A DNA stretch of 64,000 nt, taken from positions 62,001 to 126,000 of the forward strand of contig JBCDDC010000008.1 in the NCBI GenBank assembly GCA_039180675.1, read 5' to 3'. Both the position numbers and the translations under genes were made by a program. The notes under the pieces were generated by a model. It saw nothing but the letters and a program-made list of their open reading frames with translations. It had not been told where the DNA came from and did not search any database. Of the stretch, positions 7,952-15,859 are shown one piece after another. This stretch comes from Thermohalobaculum sp039180675 (GTDB taxonomy: Bacteria > Pseudomonadota > Alphaproteobacteria > Rhodobacterales > Rhodobacteraceae). Positions within the stretch are counted from its first letter, which is position 1. Each line of letters starts with the position of its first letter.

Positions 7952-9264
7952 AACCGCTCGGCTGGCTCGGCATCTTACGGCTTGGGCTGGTGCAGACAGC
8001 CCTCGGCGGCATCGTCGTGCTCACGACCTCGACCATCAACCGGATCATGGTGGTGGAACTCAGCCTCGCCGCAATGATCCCAGGTGCACTGGTGGTGATG
8101 TACCACGCCTTCCAGATGCTGCGTCCGCGCTGGGGCTTCGGCGCCGATCAAGCGCGCCGGCGCACGCCCTGGATCATCGGCGGCATGGTGGTTCTGGCCG
8201 CGGGAGGCCTCGGCGCCGCTATTTCAGTCGCGTGGATGGAGACGAACCTGACCGCGGGCCTGATCGCGGCGACGGCGTCCTTCATGCTGATCGGTCTCGG
8301 CATCGGCGCGGCAGCCACCAACCTCCTGACATTACTGGCCATCCGCGTCGCGCCCGCACGCAAACCCGCCGCCGCCTCGATCGTCTGGATCATGATGATC
8401 GCGGGGCTCGCCATCACAGGAATTGCAGCCGGACAGGCTCTCGACCCCTATTCGGCCGAACGTCTCGTCGCTGTTAGCGGTATTGTCTCCGTTGCCGCGG
8501 TCCTCGTAACCATCGTCGCCCTCTGGCGGATCGAAGGCAAACCCGAACTGGCCCCGCGCCCGACGGGACCAAAGGCGGACTTCCTCGAAGCGCTCAGCGA
8601 GGTCTGGGCAGACGCGCCCGCGCGTAATTTCGCGATCTTCGTCTTCGCAGCCATGCTTGCCTACAATACGCAGGATCTGATCCTCGAGCCCTTTGCAGGC
8701 CACGTCTTCGGCATGACGCCGGGTGAGTCGACGGCGCTTGCCGGCACTCAGCATTCCGGTGCGCTCATCGGCATGATCCTGGTCGCGATCCTTGGCACTG
8801 CCGTCGGCGGGCCCGTTTTCGGCTCCATGCGCCGCTGGACCGTCTGGGGCTGCGTCGCCTCGGGGGCCGCACTCATGGTCCTCGGCTTCGGCGGCATGAC
8901 CGGGCCCGACTGGCCGCTTCAGGCCAATGTCTTTGCGCTCGGCTTCTTCAACGGCGTCTTCGCGGTCGCCGCCATCGGCTCGATGATGGGTCTTGCCTCC
9001 AAGGATAGTTCGGGCGGCAACTCCGATCAGGCCGGGATCCGCATGGGCGTCTTCGGCGCCGCCCAGTCAGTCGGCTTCGCCACCGGCGGCTTCCTCGGCA
9101 CGGCAGCGGTCGACTTCATGCGGCTCACGACCGACCGGCTGGAGCTAGCCTATGGCACCGTCTTCATCGCCGAGGGTGTGGTCTTCCTGATCGCAGCTCT
9201 CCTCGCCCTTCGCGCGGTAACCAACCTCGCACCGCGCACCACCGTCGCCGTTCCGGGAGAATGA
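7948..9264 (+). CDS. PucC-family transporter beside bchG (Bch2-like)
   Basis: This 438-residue protein has about twelve hydrophobic segments and belongs to the PUCC branch of the major facilitator superfamily (LhaA, PucC, Bch2/ORF428). These membrane proteins are thought to help deliver bacteriochlorophyll to, or assemble, light-harvesting complexes. Recognisable stretches are STINRIMVVELSLAAMIPG near the N-terminus and PGESTALAGTQHSGALIG in the middle. Position identifies the subgroup: in Rhodobacter the Bch2-type copy lies exactly between bchG and bchP. It starts inside the bchG stop (ATGA) and ends three bases before bchP, so the three form one operon. Confidence 0.9.
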   Translation: MKPLGWLGILRLGLVQTALGGIVVLTTSTINRIMVVELSLAAMIPGALVVMYHAFQMLRPRWGFGADQARRRTPWIIGGMVVLAAGGLGAAISVAWMETNLTAGLIAATASFMLIGLGIGAAATNLLTLLAIRVAPARKPAAASIVWIMMIAGLAITGIAAGQALDPYSAERLVAVSGIVSVAAVLVTIVALWRIEGKPELAPRPTGPKADFLEALSEVWADAPARNFAIFVFAAMLAYNTQDLILEPFAGHVFGMTPGESTALAGTQHSGALIGMILVAILGTAVGGPVFGSMRRWTVWGCVASGAALMVLGFGGMTGPDWPLQANVFALGFFNGVFAVAAIGSMMGLASKDSSGGNSDQAGIRMGVFGAAQSVGFATGGFLGTAAVDFMRLTTDRLELAYGTVFIAEGVVFLIAALLALRAVTNLAPRTTVAVPGE

Positions 9265-9267
9265 GCC

Positions 9268-10470
9268 ATGGACAGCTTTGATATCGTCGTGATCGGAGGC
9301 GGGCCCTGCGGCGCCACGGCCGCCGAGGATCTCGCGAAGCTCGGCCACAAGGTCGCTCTGATGGATAAGGCGGGCCGGATCAAGCCCTGCGGCGGCGCCA
9401 TCCCGCCCCGCGCCATCGACATGTTCGAGATCGACCCCGCCCAGCTCGTCGCCAAGATCAAACGCGCCCGGATGATCTCGCCCAAGGGCAAGCGCGTCGA
9501 TATCCCGATCGAGGGCGGCTATGTCGGCATGGTCGATCGCGAGCATTTCGACGAGTACCTCCGCGACCGCGCGGCGAGCCAGGGCGCCACCCGGCTCACC
9601 GGCACCTTCAGCGAGATCGAGCGCGACGACCAGGGCATGATCGTCCACTACCGCCCAAAGGCAGCAGGCCACGACGGCGGCACCGCCCGGGTCCGCGCGC
9701 AATACGTCATCGGCGCCGACGGCGCGCGCTCCAATGTCGCCCGTCAGGAAGTGCCCGGGGGCGACACCATCCCCTACGTGATCGCCTATCACGAGATCGT
9801 CCGCTCGCCAGAAACCCATCATATCGATGGTTTCGAGCCAGACCGCTGCGACGTCTACTACGATGGCAGGATCTCCCCCGATTTCTACGGCTGGGTCTTC
9901 CCCCATGGTGAGCAGACCTCAGTCGGCATGGGCACCGAACTCGACAATCACTCGGTGAAAAAGGCCACCGCCGATCTGCGCGGCATCTCCGGCCTCACCC
10001 AGGCCGAGACGATCCGGCGTGAGGGTGCCCCGATCCCCCTTAAACCCCTCGACAAATGGGACAACGGCCGTGATGTGGTGCTGGCCGGCGACGCCGCCGG
10101 CGTCGTCGCGCCCTCCTCAGGCGAGGGGATCTTCTACGCCATGTATGGCGGGCGCTGCGCCGCCGAGGCCGTCGCCTCTGCCCTTGCTGCCGAGACCGAA
10201 CCCGCCCGCGTCAAGGCCCTTGGCCTCGCCCGCAAACGCTTTCTGAAAAGCCATGGCGGCGTCTTCTGGATCCTGCGCAAGATGCAGGATTACTGGTATA
10301 TTGACGACAACCGCCGCGAACGCTTCGTCGCCATTTGCCGCGACAAGGATGTGCAGGAACTGACCTTCGATGCCTATATGAACAAGGAACTGGTCAAGGC
10401 CAAACCACTCGCTCATGTGCGGATCTTCTTCAAGAACATCGCCCATCTCATGGGTCTGGTCCCGGCCTGA
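9268..10470 (+). CDS. bchP: Geranylgeranyl (bacterio)chlorophyll reductase (BchP)
   Basis: BchP reduces three double bonds of the geranylgeranyl tail to give the phytyl tail of bacteriochlorophyll a. The 400-residue flavoprotein opens with the dinucleotide-binding motif VVIGGGPCGATAAEDLAK, then IKPCGGAIPP typical of the family. A second FAD motif (VLAGDAAGVVAPSSGEGI) lies near residues 270-290. Length is normal. It is the third gene of bchG-bch2-bchP and starts three bases after the preceding stop with GAGAATGAG upstream. Confidence 0.96.
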   Translation: MDSFDIVVIGGGPCGATAAEDLAKLGHKVALMDKAGRIKPCGGAIPPRAIDMFEIDPAQLVAKIKRARMISPKGKRVDIPIEGGYVGMVDREHFDEYLRDRAASQGATRLTGTFSEIERDDQGMIVHYRPKAAGHDGGTARVRAQYVIGADGARSNVARQEVPGGDTIPYVIAYHEIVRSPETHHIDGFEPDRCDVYYDGRISPDFYGWVFPHGEQTSVGMGTELDNHSVKKATADLRGISGLTQAETIRREGAPIPLKPLDKWDNGRDVVLAGDAAGVVAPSSGEGIFYAMYGGRCAAEAVASALAAETEPARVKALGLARKRFLKSHGGVFWILRKMQDYWYIDDNRRERFVAICRDKDVQELTFDAYMNKELVKAKPLAHVRIFFKNIAHLMGLVPA

Positions 10471-10478
10471 GCCCGTGC

Positions 10479-10538
10479 ATGGCCGGGTGGGCGGGCAGTC
10501 GAGGGGCCGCAGGCGCCTCGCTGGGTGCCCCCGGCCAT
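10479..10538. repeat. Nested inverted repeats between bchP and tspO
   Basis: ATGGCCGGG (10479-10487) pairs with CCCGGCCAT (10530-10538). Inside it, CGAGGGGCC (10500-10508) pairs with GGCGCCTCG (10512-10520) with one mismatch. Together they could fold into a stem carrying an inner hairpin. No T-run follows, so it is not a standard intrinsic terminator. It may be an RNA processing or stability element that sets tspO expression apart from bchP. Confidence 0.45.
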
Positions 10539-10578
10539 CATTCCCACGCGCCGCACCTCATGACAAACGGAGCCGCCC

Positions 10579-11073
10579 ATGGATGACATCGCCCTGATCC
10601 CGGCCCTTGTCGCAGGCGGTGTCGCGCTAGCCTGCGCCGTTGCGGGCGGTGTCTTGACGCGCCTCGGCCCCTGGTACGACAATCTCGTCAAACCGTCTTT
10701 CCAACCGCCCGACTGGCTCTTCGGCCCGGCCTGGACCGTGATTTTCACCTGCACGGCCATCGCAGGCTACCGCGCCTGGATAGCAGCAGACGCCCCGGAT
10801 CAGCAGACAACGATCCTCATCCTCTACCTCACCAACGCGGTGATCAACGCGGCCTGGAGCGCGTTTTTCTTCACCCTGCGCCGCCCGGACTGGGCGCTTT
10901 GGGAGGTCGCCCTCCTCTGGTTCTCGATCATCGCCATGATCGTCGCCACCTGGCCGATTGAGCAGACCGCCGCGCTTCTGCTGATCCCCTACCTCCTCTG
11001 GGTCAGTTTCGCGGCGATCCTGAATCTCGCGGTTGTGCGCCTCAACGCCCCGTTCGGGCGCACGGCCCCCTAG
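10579..11073 (+). CDS. tspO: TspO/MBR family tryptophan-rich sensory protein
   Basis: TspO (CrtK) is a five-helix outer-membrane protein. In Rhodobacter sphaeroides it lowers photosynthesis gene expression in oxygen, probably by handling porphyrin intermediates. The 164-residue product has five hydrophobic segments and the tryptophan-rich stretches LVKPSFQPPDWLFGPAWTVI and NAAWSAFFFTLRRPDWA, with the ALLLIPYLLWVSFA helix near the end. It marks the right edge of the photosynthesis block. Its stop codon shares the palindrome CTAG (11070-11073) with the stop of the convergent gene. Confidence 0.94.
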   Translation: MDDIALIPALVAGGVALACAVAGGVLTRLGPWYDNLVKPSFQPPDWLFGPAWTVIFTCTAIAGYRAWIAADAPDQQTTILILYLTNAVINAAWSAFFFTLRRPDWALWEVALLWFSIIAMIVATWPIEQTAALLLIPYLLWVSFAAILNLAVVRLNAPFGRTAP

Positions 11074-11663
11074 TCGCCGAAGCGAAAATCGAAGAACGCG
11101 ATGTCGTCGGCATAGATCTGCCCAATCACCGCACGGCTCTCCCGATCATAGGCATCGCGGTAGTCGCATCGATCTGGCGCTGCATTCACAACCCCGAGGC
11201 GCCCGGGCGCATAGCCCAGTTCCTCCAGAATCTCCGGCAACGAGGTCTGAAGACCACGGAAGTCCTCCAGCCGGCTGACAGCGATCTCTCCCGCAGGCGC
11301 TACTAGGGGGCGCTGCGGCCGGTGGAACTCGGCCGCCACCTCCCGCACATAGTCCCGAAACCCGAGATCCTTCACCCGCGTATGCCACGGGTGCCCCTGT
11401 GTGCGTTTGACATAGCGGTAGAGCGAGAACGCCCAATCCCAGCTGTTACGATAGTAGGCAAACGAGAAATACGACGCCCGCTCCGGCCCCAATAGTCCGA
11501 AAATCTCCTCCACCCCATCATGGATGCCGAGCTGCCCGTTCTTGAGGCTCCGGTCCTGCCGCCAACCCCTCACCCCCGCGAAGAACCGCGTCACCGTCAT
11601 CCCGCCAGTCTTCGGGACATGGACGAAGAAGAACCGCATCCGCTCATCGATGAAACTGGCCAT
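11070..11663 (-). CDS. Sulfotransferase-family protein
   Basis: The 197-residue product carries FFFVHVPKTGGMTV near residue 11, the P-loop-like 5'-PAPS phosphate-binding motif of carbohydrate sulfotransferases. It also has YFSFAYYRNSWDWAFSLYRY, which resembles the 3'-phosphate motif R-x7-S with the usual following WS/LY residues. It is at the short end of the family and may be a reduced or divergent member. GGAGG seven bases upstream supports the start at 11663. The upstream hydrolase gene ends ten bases away, so the two form a leftward pair diverging from the capsule operon. Sulfation of the capsule or another surface glycan is a reasonable inference but is not shown. Confidence 0.7.
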   Translation of the reverse strand: MASFIDERMRFFFVHVPKTGGMTVTRFFAGVRGWRQDRSLKNGQLGIHDGVEEIFGLLGPERASYFSFAYYRNSWDWAFSLYRYVKRTQGHPWHTRVKDLGFRDYVREVAAEFHRPQRPLVAPAGEIAVSRLEDFRGLQTSLPEILEELGYAPGRLGVVNAAPDRCDYRDAYDRESRAVIGQIYADDIAFFDFRFGD

Positions 11664-11673
11664 GGCCGCCTCC

Positions 11674-13029
11674 TTACGCCCTGGGCATCAGGGCGCGGAT
11701 CCGCTGCTCCAGCCCCGCCGCGCCTGGCGCCGACAGCCGCTCGGCACAAGCCAGCGCAGAGCGTCGCAACCCGGCATCGAGCACAACCTGAAAGGCAGCG
11801 TCCAACAAATCCGGCCGGTCTTCGAGCCGGGCGAGATGAACCAGCACCTCGCGGGCTAGATCAGGCAGCCCACCACGCCGCGCGGCAGCATCCCGCACCG
11901 CTGCCAGCGCAACACGCGAGGAGAGCCAGTCCGGCAGGTCCGGCGCCGCCCCAAGCAGGCCACTCGCCTCCAGCTCCACAAGGACCCGCCGGAACTTCGG
12001 ATGCGTCCGTTCCCGTAGATCCCGCGCCATGGCCACAGCACCACCGGCATCGCCCAGCGCAACCAGCGCCCGCGCCCGTTCCCGCAGATAGCTTGGCCGC
12101 CCCGGCGCGGCCCGATCGGCGCTACAGGCGGCAACCAGTGCCTGCTCGGGATGACCGGCTTTCCGCAAGACCTCGGCCCGTAGCGCCTGCCAGCCCGGAT
12201 TGGCCCAGTCTGCATCCGCTTGGACAGCATCCAGTGCCGCCGAATCGCCTGCACGCAAGAGCCTGTAGGCCTTGTTAAACAGGCCGAACTGCGCGGTCCG
12301 ACCAGCCATATGACAGTCAAGCACCCACCCTTTCTCGCGGGCCTGCTTCAACCCCTTGCACGGCGACAGCAGGAACGGGCGATAGTGCCGCTGGCCCGTC
12401 AGATACTCCGTCACCCCATGGTGATGCGGCGCCACCGCAACCTCGCCGTAAAACGCACCTGCCTGATCCAGACCGGAGAGAAACAGCGCATCCACGGGAT
12501 CATGCGCACCGAAAAGGGTCACTCCCGGCGTCTTGGGCGCCGCCGCTCCGAATCGCGCGATCAGATCGCCCCAGTCCCCGGTCGGAACAACGCCGTTGTC
12601 CTGGCTTCGCGTCGCGGGGCCGCCCAGCACCGCCTCCGGGCTCGTCGCCAAAAAATGACCGCCCCGATCGAAACTATGCGCCAAAGCCAGCGCTAAATAA
12701 GCCCCCATAGAGTGCCCGATGAAATGCGCGCGCTGAAACCCCTCGCTTAGCCGCCCCACGGCCGCCACCAGCGTCGCGATCGAGGTGAAATCCCCACCGA
12801 CACCGACCTGATACCAACTGTTTTCCGCACAGTTCAGGAGCAGCTTCGCCCCGCGAATCCTGCTGAAGATCCGCGTCTGAGCGAACTTGCCCTTCGGCAC
12901 ATTCACATGGCTCGCGACAACCCACAGAACCCGGTTCCCGTCCTCACCCGGATCAAAGCGCACAAAGTCCGGATCGGCCCGGCCGAACAGCGTCTCCACA
13001 TCCCGCGATATCCGGCCCGGATGGCCCAT
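11674..13029 (-). CDS. Alpha/beta hydrolase with C-terminal helical repeats
   Basis: This 451-residue protein has an alpha/beta-hydrolase region (about 25-230) with the nucleophile elbow GHSMG (Ser107) and possible acid and base residues in FGAHDPVDA and APHHHGVTEY. A helical, alanine- and leucine-rich second half (about 260-450) looks like TPR or similar repeats. No signal peptide is visible, so a cytoplasmic site is likely. The start at 13029 was chosen for the GGAGGGAG ribosome-binding site just upstream. An in-frame start 45 bases earlier lacks one. The substrate cannot be read from sequence. The position beside a sulfotransferase-like gene and opposite kpsM suggests a role with surface polysaccharide. 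Confidence 0.7.
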   Translation of the reverse strand: MGHPGRISRDVETLFGRADPDFVRFDPGEDGNRVLWVVASHVNVPKGKFAQTRIFSRIRGAKLLLNCAENSWYQVGVGGDFTSIATLVAAVGRLSEGFQRAHFIGHSMGAYLALALAHSFDRGGHFLATSPEAVLGGPATRSQDNGVVPTGDWGDLIARFGAAAPKTPGVTLFGAHDPVDALFLSGLDQAGAFYGEVAVAPHHHGVTEYLTGQRHYRPFLLSPCKGLKQAREKGWVLDCHMAGRTAQFGLFNKAYRLLRAGDSAALDAVQADADWANPGWQALRAEVLRKAGHPEQALVAACSADRAAPGRPSYLRERARALVALGDAGGAVAMARDLRERTHPKFRRVLVELEASGLLGAAPDLPDWLSSRVALAAVRDAAARRGGLPDLAREVLVHLARLEDRPDLLDAAFQVVLDAGLRRSALACAERLSAPGAAGLEQRIRALMPRA

Positions 13030-13084
13030 AGGCTCTCCCTCCTCGCGCCCGCATCCCGGCGGGCCGGCGCCCAAGCTGCGGAAA

Positions 13085-13109
13085 CAGGCTTAACGTCAAT
13101 TTAAGCCTG
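13085..13109. promoter_or_regulatory. CtrA-type box TTAA-N7-TTAA within a 9-bp inverted repeat
   Basis: The sequence is CAGGCTTAA, seven bases, then TTAAGCCTG: a perfect 9-bp inverted repeat whose core, TTAACGTCAATTTAA at 13090-13104, matches the TTAA-N7-TTAA consensus of the cell-cycle regulator CtrA. It lies midway between the leftward hydrolase gene (start 13029) and kpsM. Eight fixed A/T positions make a chance hit uncommon in DNA this GC-rich. Binding is inferred only. A terminator is unlikely between divergent genes. Confidence 0.55.
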
Positions 13110-13170
13110 AGCGGCAAAACCTCAGCCATCGCCCCAGATGACGAGCCCGGCGCCAGAAAGGCCGCGATCC

Positions 13171-13932
13171 ATGTCGACCCAATTGAGGATCCTGTTCGCC
13201 CTGATGATGCGGGAGATGGCAACCCGCTTCGGCCGCTCAGCAGGGGGATTCGCCTGGGCCTTCCTCGAGCCGGTCGGCTACATCGCGCTCCTCTCGGCGG
13301 TGTTTATCCTGCTCTCCCGTGCGCCCCCGCTCGGCCACAGTTTCCCGCTATTCTTCGCCGCAGGCTTCCTGCCGTTCTTCGTCTTCCGCACGATCTCCAG
13401 CGTGACGGCGACGGCGATCCGGTTCAATCAGGCGCTCCTGACCTATCCCAGTGTGACGCCGCTCGACACGGCGCTGGCGCGCTTCCTGCTGCAGTTCCTG
13501 ACGACAGCGCTGGTCTGCCTGACTATCCTAGCCGCGCTCTGGGCATGGGAGGGGGAATGGCCGGTGATCCGCCCGCTCTATCTCGCCCAGGCCTTTCTGC
13601 TCGCAGCCATGCTCGGGCTCGGCATAGGGCTCCTGAACGCGGTCCTCTTTTCCTTCTCTCCGACGTGGGAGCGGGTCTATTCCATCCTGACCCAGCCGCT
13701 CTTCATCATCTCCGGTATATTCTATCTGGCTGACTTGCTGCCGCCAGAAGTGCGCGATCCCCTGCACTGGAACCCAGTCGTCCATCTGGTGGCCCTTATG
13801 CGCATGGGGGTCTTCGCCGCCTATGACGCGCCCCAGGCCGATCCGCTCTATGTGCTTGGAATTGCAGCTTTTTGCCTGCTTCCCGGGCTCTTCTTCCTGC
13901 ATGCCTGGCGCGCGAGGCTTACCGAACAATGA
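13171..13932 (+). CDS. kpsM: Capsular polysaccharide ABC exporter, permease (KpsM-like)
   Basis: KpsM is the ABC-2 type membrane subunit that moves finished capsular polysaccharide across the inner membrane, working with KpsT. The product, about 253 residues, has six hydrophobic segments with the family stretches REMATRFGRSAGGFAWAFLE and SILTQPLFIISGIFYLADLL. ATG 13171 follows AGAAAGG by about ten bases. ATG 13138 is also in frame but lacks a site, so the start is uncertain by eleven codons. The gene opens the capsule operon, and its stop overlaps the kpsT start by four bases. A CtrA-type box lies about 65 bases upstream. Confidence 0.9.
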   Translation: MSTQLRILFALMMREMATRFGRSAGGFAWAFLEPVGYIALLSAVFILLSRAPPLGHSFPLFFAAGFLPFFVFRTISSVTATAIRFNQALLTYPSVTPLDTALARFLLQFLTTALVCLTILAALWAWEGEWPVIRPLYLAQAFLLAAMLGLGIGLLNAVLFSFSPTWERVYSILTQPLFIISGIFYLADLLPPEVRDPLHWNPVVHLVALMRMGVFAAYDAPQADPLYVLGIAAFCLLPGLFFLHAWRARLTEQ

Positions 13933-14627
13933 TCCGGCTTGAGAATGTCACCAAGGAATACCCGGTCCCCGGCGGGCGGCGGCGCATCCTCGACCAGGTG
14001 TCGCTGACCCTGCCGGGGGACCGCAACATCGCACTTCTCGGGCGCAACGGCGCCGGCAAATCGACCCTGCTGCGCCTGATCGCCGGTACGGTCGAGCCCG
14101 ATGAGGGCCGGATTGTGCGCGACGCCCGCATCTCCTGGCCACTCGGGCACAAGGGCGGGCTGCATGGCACGCTGACGGGTGCGCAGAACGCCGCCTTCGT
14201 CGCCCGGATCTATGAGCGTGACCCGGCAGAGCTGCTCGCCTTCGTCGAGGATTTCGCGGAGCTGGGCGAGTACATCCACGTCCCCGTCTCGCGCTACTCC
14301 ACCGGCATGCGCGGGCGGCTTGCGTTCGGCCTCAGCATGGGCATCGATTTCGACACCTATCTGGTCGACGAGATCATCGGTGCAGGCGACGCGCGGTTCC
14401 GCGCGAAATGCCGCGATTGGCTCCGTGCCCGTCTCGGCCGCGCCAATCTGATCATGGTCTCCCACAGTCCCAACATGATCCGCAGCTTCTGCAACGCAGG
14501 CGCGGTGATCGAGGACGGCCAGCTCTTTTTCTATGAGGAGATCGAGGACGCCATCGCCTCCCATCTCCTGAACCTCGACTTGCGGCCGAGGCGCCGCCGG
14601 CAACCGATGACAGAGGGGGCCGCATGA
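13929..14627 (+). CDS. kpsT: Capsular polysaccharide ABC exporter, ATPase (KpsT-like)
   Basis: KpsT is the ATPase subunit of the capsule exporter. The 232-residue product has Walker A GRNGAGKST (38-46), a degenerate signature YSTGM (123-127) in place of LSGGQ as usual in KpsT, Walker B with catalytic Glu148 (TYLVDEIIGAGD) and an H-loop His179 (VSHSPNMI). Length matches KpsT rather than the longer O-antigen Wzt proteins, which carry a sugar-binding tail. It overlaps kpsM and kpsE by four bases each. Confidence 0.93.
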   Translation: MIRLENVTKEYPVPGGRRRILDQVSLTLPGDRNIALLGRNGAGKSTLLRLIAGTVEPDEGRIVRDARISWPLGHKGGLHGTLTGAQNAAFVARIYERDPAELLAFVEDFAELGEYIHVPVSRYSTGMRGRLAFGLSMGIDFDTYLVDEIIGAGDARFRAKCRDWLRARLGRANLIMVSHSPNMIRSFCNAGAVIEDGQLFFYEEIEDAIASHLLNLDLRPRRRRQPMTEGAA

Positions 14628-15859
14628 ACGCGCCGACCACCTTACCCGCCAAGGCCCGCGAGGCCGCCCGCCCGGCCCATCCACAGGTCGAACCGGAACC
14701 TGTGGCCCAGGCTACGCCGATCCCGATCCACGGCGTCCCGCGCAGGCGTCGGCGGTGGCGCGGCATGTTGCTTTTCCTGCTCTTCGTCGCCACCCCCTGG
14801 TTCTTCGCGACCGAGTATCTCTACACCCGTGCTGCCGACCAGTACGCCTCGACCATCGCGTTTTCGGTGCGTAGCGGAACCGGCCCCCAGGTCGCCCAGA
14901 CACCGGACCTGATGGGCGCACTGGCAGGCGGCTCCACTCCCCTGATGGCAACCGAGAGCTACGTCGTCTACGACTACCTGCGCAGCCAGCAGATCGTCGA
15001 GGCGGTGAACCGCGACCTGGATCTGCGCCGCCTGTTCAACCAGAACCACGACGACTGGGTCTTTTCCCTCGGCCCCGACGCCACGATCGAGGACCTGACC
15101 CGCTATTGGCAATGGCAGGTGCCGGTCGTCTACGACACACTCTCAGGCATCGTCAGCGTCGAGGTGCGCAGCTTCGACCCACTCAGCGCCACCGCCATCG
15201 CCCGCGCGATCCTGACCAATGCCAGCGCGCTGGTAAACGACATCAGCCGCACCGCGCGCGAAGACACCGTCGGTTTCGCCGAGGCGGAGCTTGCCCGCGC
15301 AGGGGAGCGGTTGGAGGAGATCCGCGCCCAGATCCGCCGCTACCGTGAGCTGGAGCAGAATGCCAATGCCGAAAGCCAGCTCTCGATCGCCACCGGTCTG
15401 ATCGGCACGCTTGAGGCCGAACTGGCGGAAGCCCGGGTCGATCTGAAACTCGCATCAAGCTATGCGCGCGATAACGACCCGCGCGTGCTCCGGCTCACCA
15501 ACAGAATCACTGTGCTCGAGGAACGCATCGCCGAAGAACGGCAGCGTTTCGGCGCAGGCGCCGAGGCCGCGGCCAAGGGCGAGAAGACCCTCGCCGACCT
15601 GCTTGGCGATTTCGAAGAACTTGAGGTCGAGCGCCAGTTCGCCGAAACCGCCTACACAAACGCCATGGCGGGCCTGCAGATGGCCAATGCGGATGCGAGG
15701 CGTACCCAGCGCTACCTCGCCGTCCATATCGAGCCGACCCGGGCGGAGGCGGCAAGTTACCCCGAACGCCCGCTCCTCTCAGCAATGATCTTCGGCGCGC
15801 TGCTTCTCGTCTGGGGCGTCGCGACACTCGTTCTCACCAATATCCGGGATCGCGGCTGA
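14624..15859 (+). CDS. kpsE: Capsule export inner-membrane protein (KpsE-like, PCP family)
   Basis: KpsE-type polysaccharide co-polymerase proteins are anchored at both ends in the inner membrane and span the periplasm toward the outer-membrane channel KpsD. The 411-residue product has a proline-rich cytoplasmic N-terminus, a first membrane helix after RRRRRWRGM (about 48-65), a long coiled-coil periplasmic region (about 215-350, dense in Glu, Arg and Ala) and a second helix (about 384-403). It overlaps kpsT at its start, and its final base is the first base of the next gene. No kpsD is seen in this block. Confidence 0.9.
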   Translation: MNAPTTLPAKAREAARPAHPQVEPEPVAQATPIPIHGVPRRRRRWRGMLLFLLFVATPWFFATEYLYTRAADQYASTIAFSVRSGTGPQVAQTPDLMGALAGGSTPLMATESYVVYDYLRSQQIVEAVNRDLDLRRLFNQNHDDWVFSLGPDATIEDLTRYWQWQVPVVYDTLSGIVSVEVRSFDPLSATAIARAILTNASALVNDISRTAREDTVGFAEAELARAGERLEEIRAQIRRYRELEQNANAESQLSIATGLIGTLEAELAEARVDLKLASSYARDNDPRVLRLTNRITVLEERIAEERQRFGAGAEAAAKGEKTLADLLGDFEELEVERQFAETAYTNAMAGLQMANADARRTQRYLAVHIEPTRAEAASYPERPLLSAMIFGALLLVWGVATLVLTNIRDRG

